64,000 nucleotides of DNA from Taeniopygia guttata (lineage: Eukaryota > Chordata > Aves > Passeriformes > Estrildidae): the NCBI RefSeq assembly GCF_048771995.1, contig NC_133060.1, forward strand, positions 3,467,501-3,531,500. The letters are read 5' to 3'. The notes beneath the pieces are model-generated. The model searched no databases and was not told the origin of the DNA. It saw only the letters and a list, made by a program, of their open reading frames with translations. Positions 12,011-21,278 of the stretch are shown in pieces (the stretch's first letter is position 1; every line of letters begins with the position of its first letter). The position numbers and the translations under genes were made by a program.

Positions 12011-12399
12011 TTCCTGAGATTCCCTGGCTTTTGGTGTGCACTGGGGGCTGTGCTCCGTCCTACAGGGGCTGTTGGTAGCAGCACCTGGAGCAGCTGGTGG
12101 CAACACTTGGTGCGTGTCAGATGTTGTTGCTCCTTCCCGGAATGATTTTTTCATGGAAGGGATTAGCAGTAGCACAGAAACACCAACAGCTACTCAACTT
12201 CACAGGACAAAGAGAATCCACCGAAACACTGTCATGTTTCCTTGTGCTTTTGCGTCTTTCTTGTACTCTAAAAGAAAAAGAATTGGCCCAAGCCCTGCTA
12301 TTCAAATCTCCAGCTGCTGTGTGTCTTCCTGTGGCAGCTCACGTGCAAACACAACTGGCTGCCTGCTCAGCTCGGCACTGGACGGCCACAAACAGGGAG
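12011..12399. other. unassigned sequence conserved in both arms
   Basis: This stretch contains a plus-strand open frame (12097-12528, 143 codons) that is also open at its mirror position (52761-52330, minus). I recognise no domain in it. The conservation may simply reflect recent duplication. Confidence 0.3.
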
Positions 12400-12632
12400 G
12401 GCCCTGGTGAACATCTCTTTGGTCTGGTGGGGCAGCGAGGGCACAGGAGACAAAGACTGCTCCTCCCGAGTTCATGGGGCAACAGGGAGATTTTATTTCC
12501 CACGCCCCCCCTTACACAGGGCATTTGAAAGACCAGGCCTGGAAGCTCTCATTGGTTTGAGCTCCACGCCCCTTCAGGTTCTTGCCCATACAGTGCCTGC
12601 AGTTTTGGGAGATATTTGATTGGTCAGGACCC
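12400..12632 (-). mobile_element. LTR-like remnant at inner edge of left arm
   Basis: The minus strand contains an attggtttgagctcc block in complement, gggcatttgaaagacc, and an AATAAA (gggaaataaaatctcc in complement) followed by a U5-like stretch. It is related to 4938-5130 in opposite orientation. It ends where the provirus LTR starts. Confidence 0.4.
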
Positions 12633-12979
12633 TGTAGTAGTAGGGACAGGCGAACGGAAGATCGCGGGATGTGACGGAAAGAGAGAGACCCTTTCCCCCT
12701 CTCCCTGCCCCACATTATCTATTAACCCCAAAAGCATGTGACCACACCTGCCTCAGTAGTTTTTCACTCCTGACTAACCCTTGAGACCCCACAACCCCCC
12801 TCTAACGTAGCAAAGACCCCCAAGACTATTTAAACCCATGAGATGAGATAATAAAGGCTTTCAATCGTCCGCCACATTGGTGCAAGCGTCTTTGTCGATA
12901 GCCCGAGCGGTCTGGAGAGGCCAGACCGCCATGCTGCCTCTTAGAACCAGGTCGCCAGTTGTCTTTTACAAAGGTAACA
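12633..12979 (+). repeat. 5' LTR of provirus
   Basis: The LTR begins TGTAGTAG and ends aaggtaaca. It carries a tatttaaa TATA-like box near 12826 and an AATAAA (gataataaagg) near 12850. By eye it is noticeably more diverged from the 3' LTR (20924-21278) than the 3' LTR is from the inverted LTR at 22999-23355, which is unexpected for one integration event. Confidence 0.85.
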
Positions 12980-12983
12980 TATT

Positions 12984-13001
12984 TGGGGCCGAAACCCGGG
13001 A
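12984..13001 (+). other. primer-binding site, tRNA-Phe type
   Basis: tggggccgaaacccggga lies four bases after the LTR. It differs at one base from the 18-nt complement expected for the 3' end of tRNA-Phe. The inverted element carries the same site with a different single mismatch, which supports the assignment. Confidence 0.8.
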
Positions 13002-13101
13002 AAATTCGCTCGGGCGACGGGATATGCCTGGACAGGAGCAGCGGCCGGAGCAGTCAGACCGTATCTTGGCGCAGGGAGACGTCCCAGGACCCGCGAGCGT
13101 C

Positions 13102-15720
13102 ATGGACGGCATCGCCAGGGTCGCAAGTGTGAGTTATAAGCAATGGGGTATCGAGTGTAAGCTCAAGGACTTTTATCTTGCTATAGCGAGGCTGCTTGAG
13201 CTTGGGGCAACCGAATGCCCAGTGGATGCTATGCATCTGGGAATATGGGAAAAGTGCACAGCCACGCTAGCCGAGGACACAAAATCCTCAGGCAGTGGCA
13301 AGAGTGTTAAGGCATAGGGCAAAGTAGAAAAAGCCCCGCGCAGGGCAATAGAAAAGCAGGAGACGTGGAGTGCAGCGCGTATGTGTTTATTAGTTAGACC
13401 CGGGCTCGGGGCGGGGGCAGAAGAGCAGACCGTCCCTGAAGACGATCCGCCCGGGAACGGAGACCCGGGGGGGCCCGGCGCGTCACCCCCTTCCCCAGAT
13501 CAGAGCCCAACCCCTGCCGCGGAAGCCCCCCGAAAAACCCCCGCCGCGAAAAACCCCCTGAAAAACCCCCACCGCGAAAAACCCCTGAAAAACCCCCGCT
13601 GCGGAAACCCCCCGAAAAACCGCAGCTTCTCCGTCCGTCCCACCGCCGGTCAGCGATCCGTTGTCAGAAGCGCAGCGGCGCGCGGAGTGCTTCTGGCAGG
13701 AGCTGGCAGGAGAAGCCAGAGTCGCGGAAGCTGCGGCTCGGGCGGAGACGCTAACTGCCCGGCCACGTTGCCGCTTTGAAAATGGCACCGGGCGCCGTGG
13801 AGGGGGCGGGGCACGAGTAGTCTCGGCGCGAAAACTCAAGAGCCGCGCGATTTCAGGGGCGCGCGTGCGTTGGAGAAAGAGGAGGAGAGCGGCAGAGAGC
13901 GCGGAGTCAATCGGCAGCCGCGCCGGGCGCTGCCAGCATATAAGAGAGAGACCTCCCCTGCAGGAGGCAGGGCAAGCCGGGGGGGCGGGAGCGGCGCCAC
14001 CCCCGCAGGGAGGAGCGAGCTCGGAGCCGAACAAAAAGGCACCGAGCCCCAGAAATACGCTGGCACTCGACTTCCGACTCGGAGTCCAGCAGCAGCTCCG
14101 CCGGCTCGGAAGAGCTGCCGGAAGCTGGCTATGATTCTGAGACGGAAGAAACGGAGCCAACGCAATTTAAGACAAAACCGAATAAAGCTCTAAGCCGCAC
14201 CGAAAAACAACTACAATACGAACCAGCCCAGTTTACCAACTGGGGAGAAATAAAAATAGCCTGTGCTGATTGGTCCCCGGCGGCTGCCATACAAGCCTTC
14301 CCAGTGAGGCTCACCGGCCCGGAGGGGAACCAACAAAGGGTATATACCCCGATAAACCCAAAAGATGTACAGTCAAGTGTCAAAGCCATTGCGGAAAAAG
14401 GAATCAATTCGGCCATAGTCTCCACTTTAATCGAAGGTCTTTTTAGTAATGACGACCTGCTTCCCTTTGATATCAAGCGAATAGGGCGCATGATACTTGA
14501 TGGTGCGGGAATGATTGTGTTCAGACAGGAATGGGAGGATAATTGTAGGAAGCTGTTAGCCCAAGCATCTGGCGCGAGGCAGCCACTACACAGATCGAGC
14601 TTATCCAGACTGATAGGAAAGCACGATGATATGATCACGCCGCAGCAACAAGCCACGCAGATGCAGGCTGAGGAGGTCAGGGTGACCACTCGGGCTGCCA
14701 GAGAGGCTATCCGTGCAGCCTCTCGAGTCATGGCTAAGCCAGCGCCATGGTCCACCGTGAGGCAGGCAGAGAGTGAAAGCTTCACGCAGTTCGTGGATCG
14801 CCTGCAGGCAGCGATACACTCCTCCACCCTGCAGGCAGAGGCAAAGGGCCCCGTGGTAGCTGACTGTTGGGAAGGGTAGATAAATATGATTAAGAACCAC
14901 AATAGTACAGCCAGGACGAATATAACGCCCCCTACTGGCTGGACAATCACCCTCACCTACAGAGGGGTCCAAAAGCCAAATGGACTGTTCCATCTCACCC
15001 CCCAGAATCTATGGTTCACCCCACATCTGTAACCCTCCCCTGAACCATCAGGTGCCTGTGACCCCATTGGCCCAGGTCCTGTTCCAGCCCACCCTGGAGT
15101 CCCCTTTGATAAAGGCTCTCCGGGGGGCTGGACGCTCTCTTGGATCTTCCCCTCTCCTCCTGGAGCGTCCTCCGGGAGTCCCTGCTCCCCTCTTTGTCTC
15201 TCCCCTCCCCCATCACCTTAGGCCCAGCCACTGTGCTGTGTCTAGAAGCTCGAGGCAGGGCCACAATGCATCCTGAATAAACCTCATCCCCCAAGAGCAA
15301 CCACAGAGATCTCGCTTGTATCTGTCCGTGGAATACAAATAAACGTCTTTACAGCTGACTGCCTGCGCCAGCAGTGCAACTCTGTCACCAAGGATATCTT
15401 AGGTTCCCTGCCAGCCGGAGCCAGCCTGGCTGACATGATCAGACATGTAGTAAGGGAAGAGCACCTGACGCCCATTCAGGCGGCCATCCACACCCTGACC
15501 AGTGCCATGGCGTGTTTCAAGTGCGGTGAGGTGGGTCACATCGCAGTGAGCTGCCCCCAGCCGGCACGGCGGCCCGCCACGGCGCCTCCACCTCAAACAC
15601 GCCTGCGGGGATCCTGTTGGGGCTGCGGGAGAAAAGGGCATCTCGCTAGGGAATGCAGGTCCCGGCCCCAGGGAAACGGGAAAGGGAGGGGGCCTGCGGG
15701 CCGCACTCAGCCTCCTCCCG
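13102..15720 (+). pseudogene. gag: retroviral gag, broken
   Basis: Gag encodes the virion matrix, capsid and nucleocapsid. The proposed start is ATG at 13102, by comparison with the inverted copy. The matrix-like part is ended by an in-frame TAG at 13315-13317 where the other copy has TGG. A proline-rich spacer follows, then a frame change. The capsid region is open at 14304-14864 and is then interrupted by a solo LTR (14865-15353). After the insert the frame resumes in the same phase and includes two nucleocapsid zinc knuckles of the CX2CX4HX4C type, starting near 15512 (CFKCGEVGHIAVSC) and 15621 (CWGCGRKGHLAREC). At least one nonsense change, one frameshift and one insertion make it non-functional. 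Confidence 0.85.
14865..15353 (+). mobile_element. solo LTR nested in gag, 6-bp target duplication
   Basis: A 489-bp insert begins TGTTGGGAAGGG and ends cgtctttaca. It is flanked on both sides by GCTGAC (14859-14864 and 15354-15359). It holds AATAAA at about 15276 and 15338. The sequence is unlike the host provirus LTRs. TG...CA ends with a 6-bp duplication are typical of ERVK/betaretrovirus-like or alpharetrovirus-like LTRs. Solo status implies LTR-LTR recombination after insertion. Confidence 0.88.
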
Positions 15721-15939
15721 CTGCAAATATGAGGCGGCCCATCCATGCCAACCCCCAATGGGGCGGGGAGCCCTCGTACCCCATTCTCCCACGGGAAGCA
15801 GCCAACTTCATACCCTTGCCAACGAGTCTCACAACACAGCCTACGGCACCTTCGTACCCACCGCCACCGCAAGCAGCGCCTGTGCCACAGGGTCAGCAGG
15901 GGGCGGCCCAGGTCGGGACCCCGGGTGGCCCTGGCCCTG

Positions 15940-16287
15940 AAAATAGGGAAGGAGCCCCCGAAGGTGTGGGGGACATGCCGCCTCTATGGCAGTCGGGACC
16001 CCCACGTAATAGGGCTTCAGTTTTGGGCAGACACAGGAGCAGACTGCTCGATGTTCCCCCAAGCACTGTGGCCCCGACACTGGCAATACAAGGAGGTCCC
16101 CCCAGTGAACAGAGTGGGAGGGCTGTCCCGAGCTTGGAAAAGCACCCAATTGGTAGCTATAACGCTGCATACAAAGAAAGGGCCAGAACAGACAGTAGCA
16201 ATCCACCCCTACATCTTGCAAAACTCTCCACCCCTGATAGGAAGAGACATCCTTGCTATGTTAGGAGTCAGGATTACAAATTTATAA
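15940..16287 (+). pseudogene. pro: retroviral aspartic protease domain
   Basis: The active-site motif FWADTGADCSMFP (nt about 16026-16064) and the C-terminal LIGRDILAMLG block identify a retropepsin. The stop TAA at 16285-16287 follows the slippery heptamer directly. It lies one frame away from both the nucleocapsid and pol. In alpharetroviruses protease is the C-terminal part of Gag, so a 1-nt indel between nucleocapsid and protease is the simplest explanation. Catalytic residues are present, but the link to gag is lost. Confidence 0.8.
16278..16284 (+). promoter_or_regulatory. -1 ribosomal frameshift slippery site AAATTTA
   Basis: The heptamer reads A AAT TTA in the protease frame and is followed immediately by the stop TAA. 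Slipping back one base enters the pol frame (K-F-I-M...). It is the same heptamer used for gag-pol frameshifting in Rous sarcoma virus. A downstream stem or pseudoknot was not modelled. Confidence 0.8.
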
Positions 16288-18848
16288 TGAGGGCCACTGC
16301 TGTACACCCACTGCTGCCAATCAAACTGACTTGGAAATCACCAGACCCCGTATGGGTTGAGCAGTGGCCCCTGTCAAAGCCTCGAATGACAGCCTTGCTG
16401 GAACTGGTCGACCGCGAGCTACAAAAGGGCCACATTGAGCCCTCCACCAGCCCGTGGAACACCCCTGTGTTTGTAATCCCCAAGAGATCAGGAGAAGGCC
16501 ACCGCCTCGTCCACGACCTGAGGGAAGTGAACAAGACAATTCAGCCCATGGGTCCAGTTCAGACACTACTGCCCGCAAACTCAGCCATCCCCAAAGGGCA
16601 GCCATGCGCAGTGCTGGACATCAAAGACTGTTTCTTTTCAATACCCCTGCATGCTGAGGACAAAGAACGGTTCGCCTTCTCCGTTGTGTTCCCGAACGGC
16701 GAGCGACCTAACCTCCGCTTCCAATGGAAGGTGCTACCTCAAGGTCTTGTGGACAGCCCGACCATATGCCAGATCACCGTGGACAGAGCACTGATGCCAG
16801 TCCGACACTCCCACCCTGCCGCAACCATCATTCAGTACATGGACGACATCCTCGTCGCTGCACCATCAGCAAGCCAAGTGGATCACCTAGTGTCCACGAT
16901 CACGGAAACCCTCCAGGCCAACGGCTTCGAGATCGCGAACACGAAGATCAAGAGAGGACCGTGCGTGACCTTCCTGGGAGTGGGGATCACAAACTCCTAC
17001 GTGACCCCACCCAAGATAAAAGTCCGCCGAGACATCAAGACCCTCCACGACATGCAACGACTCGTAGGATCTCTGCAGTGGCGCCGCAACATCATCCTAG
17101 TTCCGCCAGAGGTCATGGACCCCCTGTATGACCTCCTGAAAGGAAAACACCCGTGGGACCCCAAGGAGCTGACGCCGCAAGCAACAAAATCCCTCGACTT
17201 CATCGAACGTCAGATGTCCACTAGCCTGCTTGCCAGGTGGAACCCGGGCGTACCACTGGACTTATACGTCCACTTCACGCAGAAGGGAGGAGTAGGAGCA
17301 CTTGCCCAAGGACCTTCCGAAAAATCCCAGCCGATCCAGTGGGTGGTCCTCGGAAGACCGACTCACGCATTCTCCCCAGGAGTTGAGTGCATTGCTAACC
17401 TCATCACGAAAGGCAGGAGACTCGCCCTGAGACACCTGGGAACCGAGCCGGCAAGGATCCACCTCCCCTTTCGCAAGCGACCGACCACGGAGTCAACTGC
17501 AATATCGGAGCACCTGGCCCTCGCTCTCACCGGCTTCGGAGGAGAAATCTCCTACGCCACCAAACCACCCTGGACCCAGCTACTGACCATTGTCGACATA
17601 GATGTGCCACCGAAGGTCATGGACCGACCGCAACCAGGACCAACGGTCTTTACAGACGCCTCCTCCATGACTTCTACTGCAGCAGCGGTGTGGCAGGCGG
17701 GAGAAACATGGCATTGCGTCAAAACATGTGACCCCACGCTGTCAGTGCAACAGCTGGAAGCAGCAGCAGTGGTCTTGGCATGCGGACTTTTCCAGGACGA
17801 ACACCTCAACATCGTGACAGACTCTATATTCGTGGCAAAGCTCTGCCTAGCCATGTCAAGACCAGGTGTGTCAACATCCACGACGGCCTCCATGCTTGAA
17901 GAGGCACTCTCCTCACGCCAGGGCACCGTGTCCGTCATCCACGTCAACAGCCATAACCCAGTCAAGGGCTTCTTCCAGACTGGCAACGACAAAGCAGATG
18001 CCGCAGCGAAGGGAGTGTGGACACTGCAGGAAGCTCGTCAGCTGCACGAGTCACTCCACATAGGGGCCAAAGCACTGGCAAAAAGATGCGGGATCTCGAC
18101 AGCAGACGCGAGGCACGTAGTGGCCACCTGCCCTCACTGCCAGAAGTCACCCCTATGGACCGGTGGAGTCAACCCGAGGGGCCTCAAGGCGTCAGAAATC
18201 TGGCAGTCAGACTTCACCCTCTGCGAACTGCTGAAGCCCCGAGCATGGCTTGCAGTGACAGTGGACACCTACAGCGGAGTGATCATAGCGACACAGCATC
18301 TCAAACCCAACTCGAAGGCCACGATCCAGCACTGGCTGACAGTTATGGCATGGCTTGGTATCCCCAAGCAAATTAAAACTGACAATGCTTCCAATTTTAT
18401 CTCTAAATCAGTGCGAGAATTCGCCTCGGTGTGGGGTATCACCTTAGCGCAGGGAATCCCATATAACAGCACCGGACAGGCCATTGTCGAGCGAGCAAAT
18501 CAGACCCTAAAAGCCAAATTAGAAGTGTTGGCAAAGGCAGAGGGCTTTGCCAATTCCATCCCCTCAGGAGACCAGACGCACATGCTAGAAACCGCGCTGC
18601 TAGCGCTGAACCAATTTCCTAGGGGAGATGAAGCAAACAGTCCCATTCGAAAACACTGGGCCACCCAGACACTAGAGGAGGGCCCACAGGTCATGGTCAA
18701 AAACGAGCTAGGCGAGTGGGAACGGGGCTGGAGACTGGTGCTTACGGGACGGGGGTACGCGGCAGTTAAAAAGGAGGGCAAGATCAGGTGGTGTCCACTC
18801 AGGTCGATCAAACCTGACCTTAAGAATGAAACTAATGGAAAACTGTGA
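16278..18848 (+). CDS. pol: retroviral pol (RT, RNase H, integrase), open
   Basis: About 856 codons without a stop. Reverse transcriptase carries VLDIKDCFFSIP and the polymerase motif YMDD (nt about 16835-16846). RNase H carries VFTDASS, an E in QQLEAAAVVL, VTDSIFV and GNDKAD. Integrase carries the HHCC zinc-binding region (HIGAKAL...TCPHC) and the DDE residues in WQSDFT, KTDNASNF and GQAIVERANQ. The block order and motif spelling resemble alpharetrovirus (avian leukosis/sarcoma) Pol. Expression would need the -1 shift at 16278. The frame is also open upstream through the nucleocapsid, which is unusual. It ends four bases past the env ATG. All catalytic motifs look intact, but the element lacks a working gag. 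Confidence 0.9.
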   Translation, partial: KFIMRATAVHPLLPIKLTWKSPDPVWVEQWPLSKPRMTALLELVDRELQKGHIEPSTSPWNTPVFVIPKRSGEGHRLVHDLREVNKTIQPMGPVQTLLPANSAIPKGQPCAVLDIKDCFFSIPLHAEDKERFAFSVVFPNGERPNLRFQWKVLPQGLVDSPTICQITVDRALMPVRHSHPAATIIQYMDDILVAAPSASQVDHLVSTITETLQANGFEIANTKIKRGPCVTFLGVGITNSYVTPPKIKVRRDIKTLHDMQRLVGSLQWRRNIILVPPEVMDPLYDLLKGKHPWDPKELTPQATKSLDFIERQMSTSLLARWNPGVPLDLYVHFTQKGGVGALAQGPSEKSQPIQWVVLGRPTHAFSPGVECIANLITKGRRLALRHLGTEPARIHLPFRKRPTTESTAISEHLALALTGFGGEISYATKPPWTQLLTIVDIDVPPKVMDRPQPGPTVFTDASSMTSTAAAVWQAGETWHCVKTCDPTLSVQQLEAAAVVLACGLFQDEHLNIVTDSIFVAKLCLAMSRPGVSTSTTASMLEEALSSRQGTVSVIHVNSHNPVKGFFQTGNDKADAAAKGVWTLQEARQLHESLHIGAKALAKRCGISTADARHVVATCPHCQKSPLWTGGVNPRGLKASEIWQSDFTLCELLKPRAWLAVTVDTYSGVIIATQHLKPNSKATIQHWLTVMAWLGIPKQIKTDNASNFISKSVREFASVWGITLAQGIPYNSTGQAIVERANQTLKAKLEVLAKAEGFANSIPSGDQTHMLETALLALNQFPRGDEANSPIRKHWATQTLEEGPQVMVKNELGEWERGWRLVLTGRGYAAVKKEGKIRWCPLRSIKPDLKNETNGKL

Positions 18849-20755
18849 GTTTTCGTTCGCAGGACACGCTCGTGGACCGTCCCCGCGACACACACACACC
18901 TGCTCCAGAGAGAGATAACGGACCACCAAGCCACCAGAGAGAGCCTGAGCGTCCCACGGCGGTGAGACCCAGACATGTGCAGTGTCTCTGTGCAATCCTG
19001 CTGATGGGGTTTGTGGCCGGGGGGCGAGCCGACCCAGGCCACTACCCTCACCAGCCGTTCAGATGGGTCATGCAACATCTCTCAAGCGACAAGGTGTTCA
19101 AAGAGGTCACCACCGCAAACGCTCCATCCTTCGTATTCCACATAGCCGATCTGTTTCCAGGACAACCGAAAATACGGCCCTCAAGCCCACACATCATACT
19201 CATGTACATATCCTATTGGTGCCCAGCATCCAACCCAGGGAAAAGGTACTGTGACTACCCGGGATGGGGACATTGCGGGTATTGGGGTTGCGAAACCATT
19301 GTTACAGATGCCAGACCATGGGCAGTCGGGTGGCAACCACAGGAGCCCGACAAATTCTTACAGTTCACCTGGGCACCCTTTGGCTGCGGAGACCACACTG
19401 CACAGCCTAGATATCAGGGATGCATAAGTTATAACATGACCGTTCTACAGCCAGATCACCCTAGTTGGGCCACGGGTAGAACATGGACAGTGGTCCTCAA
19501 AGGACCGAGGAGGTGGGTGAATGTGAGAATTATCAGGCTCCAGCCGCCAACGCCTCGACCAGTGGGACCCAACAAAATTATCAAGAATGTGCTGAGAGGG
19601 AAAAACACAACCCACCTCAAAACCCTGACCCCAAAAGCCACTGACACCCCGACCAGCCTTGCAGATACCCCCCAGATAGGCCGCATGGCTGAGTCAGACC
19701 CAAACCCAATCTTTCGTATGCTAGAAGCTACCTTTTTAACCCTAAACGAAACCAAACCGAACCTAACTAACTCCTGTTGGCTTTGCTATGATATCAAACC
19801 CCCTTTTTATGAAGGCATTGCTTTGGACACCCCCTTCAGTTACTCCTCGGCCAGCGCCCCCCACCAGTGCAGATGGGACACTCCCCGCAGAGGAATCACC
19901 CTGAGTCAAATCACAGGACAGGGCAGATGTTTTGGGAATGCAACCTTAGCGAAGCAGAAAGGCAACTTCTGCACTAAAGTTGTCAAACCTAACAGAAAAA
20001 CTAGCAAGTGGGTGATCCCATCTGCGTCTGGGATGTGGGTTTGCCAAAGGTCCGGAGTGAGTCCTTGTGTGTTCCTTGACAAATTCAATGATTCTACTGA
20101 TTTCTGTGTCCAAGTTCTGATTGTCCCCAGGGTCTTGTACCACTCAGACGAAGAAATATACCATCTTCTCGAAGAACCTAACAGACTCCACAAAAGGGAA
20201 ATCATCACAGGTATAACTATCGCAATGCTGCTCGGCCTGGGAGCAGCTGGCACCGCCACGGGCGTCTCAGCCATCGCAACCCAGCAACACGGACTCTCCC
20301 AGCTGCAAATGACCATTGATGAGGACCTGCAGAGGATCGAGAAATCCATCTCCTATCTAGAGAAATCAGTCTCTTCACTTTCAGAAGTAGTTTTACAAAA
20401 TAGGCGAGGTCTGGACCTTTTGTTCATGCAGCAGGGAGGGCTGTGTGCAGCTTTGAAGGAGGAATGCTGCTTTTATGCAGATCATACAGGAGTCGTTAAA
20501 GACTCCATGGCAGAACTCCGAGACAGACTGGCTCAGAGAAAGAGAGACAGGGAGACCCAGCAGAGCTGGTTTGAATCCTGGTTCAATCAATCACCTTGGC
20601 TCACCACTTTAATTTCCGCCCTGGTAGGTCCACTGGCAATACTGCTTTTGGCTATTACCATAGGACCATGCCTGCTGAACAAACTAGTCTCGTTTGTTCA
20701 AGCCCGTCTGGAAAGGGCAAACATTCTGTTCATAGGCCACCAACAAATGCTATAA
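18845..20755 (+). CDS. env: retroviral env, gammaretrovirus type, open
   Basis: This is a 636-codon uninterrupted frame overlapping the pol stop by four bases. A long polar leader precedes a hydrophobic signal segment (LCAILLMGFVAGG). The surface subunit has a CWLC motif (nt 19775-19786), typical of covalently linked gamma-type envelopes, and several N-X-S/T sites. A dibasic HKR precedes a hydrophobic, Gly/Ala-rich fusion-peptide-like segment; leucine at the P4 position makes it a non-standard furin site. The transmembrane subunit has heptad repeats, the LQNRRGLDLL immunosuppressive-type segment with a CX6CC motif, and a C-terminal membrane anchor near nt 20600-20680. The type of env differs from that expected with an alpharetroviral pol, indicating a recombinant lineage. 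Expression and function are unknown. Confidence 0.9.
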   Translation: MSFRSQDTLVDRPRDTHTPAPERDNGPPSHQREPERPTAVRPRHVQCLCAILLMGFVAGGRADPGHYPHQPFRWVMQHLSSDKVFKEVTTANAPSFVFHIADLFPGQPKIRPSSPHIILMYISYWCPASNPGKRYCDYPGWGHCGYWGCETIVTDARPWAVGWQPQEPDKFLQFTWAPFGCGDHTAQPRYQGCISYNMTVLQPDHPSWATGRTWTVVLKGPRRWVNVRIIRLQPPTPRPVGPNKIIKNVLRGKNTTHLKTLTPKATDTPTSLADTPQIGRMAESDPNPIFRMLEATFLTLNETKPNLTNSCWLCYDIKPPFYEGIALDTPFSYSSASAPHQCRWDTPRRGITLSQITGQGRCFGNATLAKQKGNFCTKVVKPNRKTSKWVIPSASGMWVCQRSGVSPCVFLDKFNDSTDFCVQVLIVPRVLYHSDEEIYHLLEEPNRLHKREIITGITIAMLLGLGAAGTATGVSAIATQQHGLSQLQMTIDEDLQRIEKSISYLEKSVSSLSEVVLQNRRGLDLLFMQQGGLCAALKEECCFYADHTGVVKDSMAELRDRLAQRKRDRETQQSWFESWFNQSPWLTTLISALVGPLAILLLAITIGPCLLNKLVSFVQARLERANILFIGHQQML

Positions 20756-20909
20756 ACCAAAAACTGCAAACACAGTCAGTTGCTAAAGCCTTCAGTACCT
20801 GCCTTAAAAAATCTACCCTGATCTACTAAACCACCCTTTCCTCAAAAAGTTACAAGTCTGTACCTCACTCCAATGCCTCTATCTACAACTACCTCATTTT
20901 GTATGTGAT

Positions 20910-20923
20910 AAGGAGGGGGGAGA
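20910..20923 (+). other. polypurine tract
   Basis: aaggaggggggaga lies directly before the 3' LTR TGTGGTAG, the expected site for plus-strand priming. Confidence 0.85.
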
Positions 20924-21278
20924 TGTGGTAGATAGGGACAGGCGGAGCGGAAGACCACGGAATGTCACGGAAAGACAGACCCCTTCCCCCCTCTCTCTCC
21001 CCTGCTTATCTGTTAACCCCAGGAGTCAGAGAAGAATGTAGCCACACCTGTTCTGGTAAAATTCCACTACCCACTATCCTCCGAGACCCCCAACCCCCCT
21101 CTGACGTAGCAAAGACTCCTAAACCTATTTAAACCCACGAAATAGGATAATAAACGCTTTTCAACCGTCTGCCATATTGGTGTCTGCGTGTGTTGATTAG
21201 CCCGAGTGGCTTGGACGAGACCAGGCCGCCGTGCTGCCATCTGAACCAGGCCCCTGGTTGTCTTTCATAAAGGCAACA
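20924..21278 (+). repeat. 3' LTR of provirus
   Basis: Begins TGTGGTAGATAGGG and ends aaggcaaca. It holds tatttaaa near 21126 and AATAAA (gataataaacg) near 21149. The final base is joined directly to inverted gag sequence of another element instead of host DNA. Confidence 0.9.

Larger units (their letters stand above)
2851..12635 (+). repeat. left arm of large inverted repeat
   Basis: This 9.8-kb segment is present as its reverse complement at 52222-62245. The outer limit is sharp: gttacaggacacggggcc starts at 2851, and its complement ends at 62245. The inner limit is at the shared gatatttgattggtca block followed by ccctgt, after which the left side passes into a retroviral LTR. Exon-by-exon comparison shows equal lengths for all 15 MROH exons with scattered substitutions, so the arms are homologous but not identical. 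Confidence 0.95.

Noticed and set aside
12097-12528. 143-codon frame conserved in both arms
   Set aside because: Conservation between arms of a recent duplication is expected even for non-coding DNA; the region is flanked by LTR-like remnants and shows no known domain.
13483-14160. Antisense frame across gag
   Set aside because: Shadow of the proline- and arginine-rich gag region; no independent evidence.
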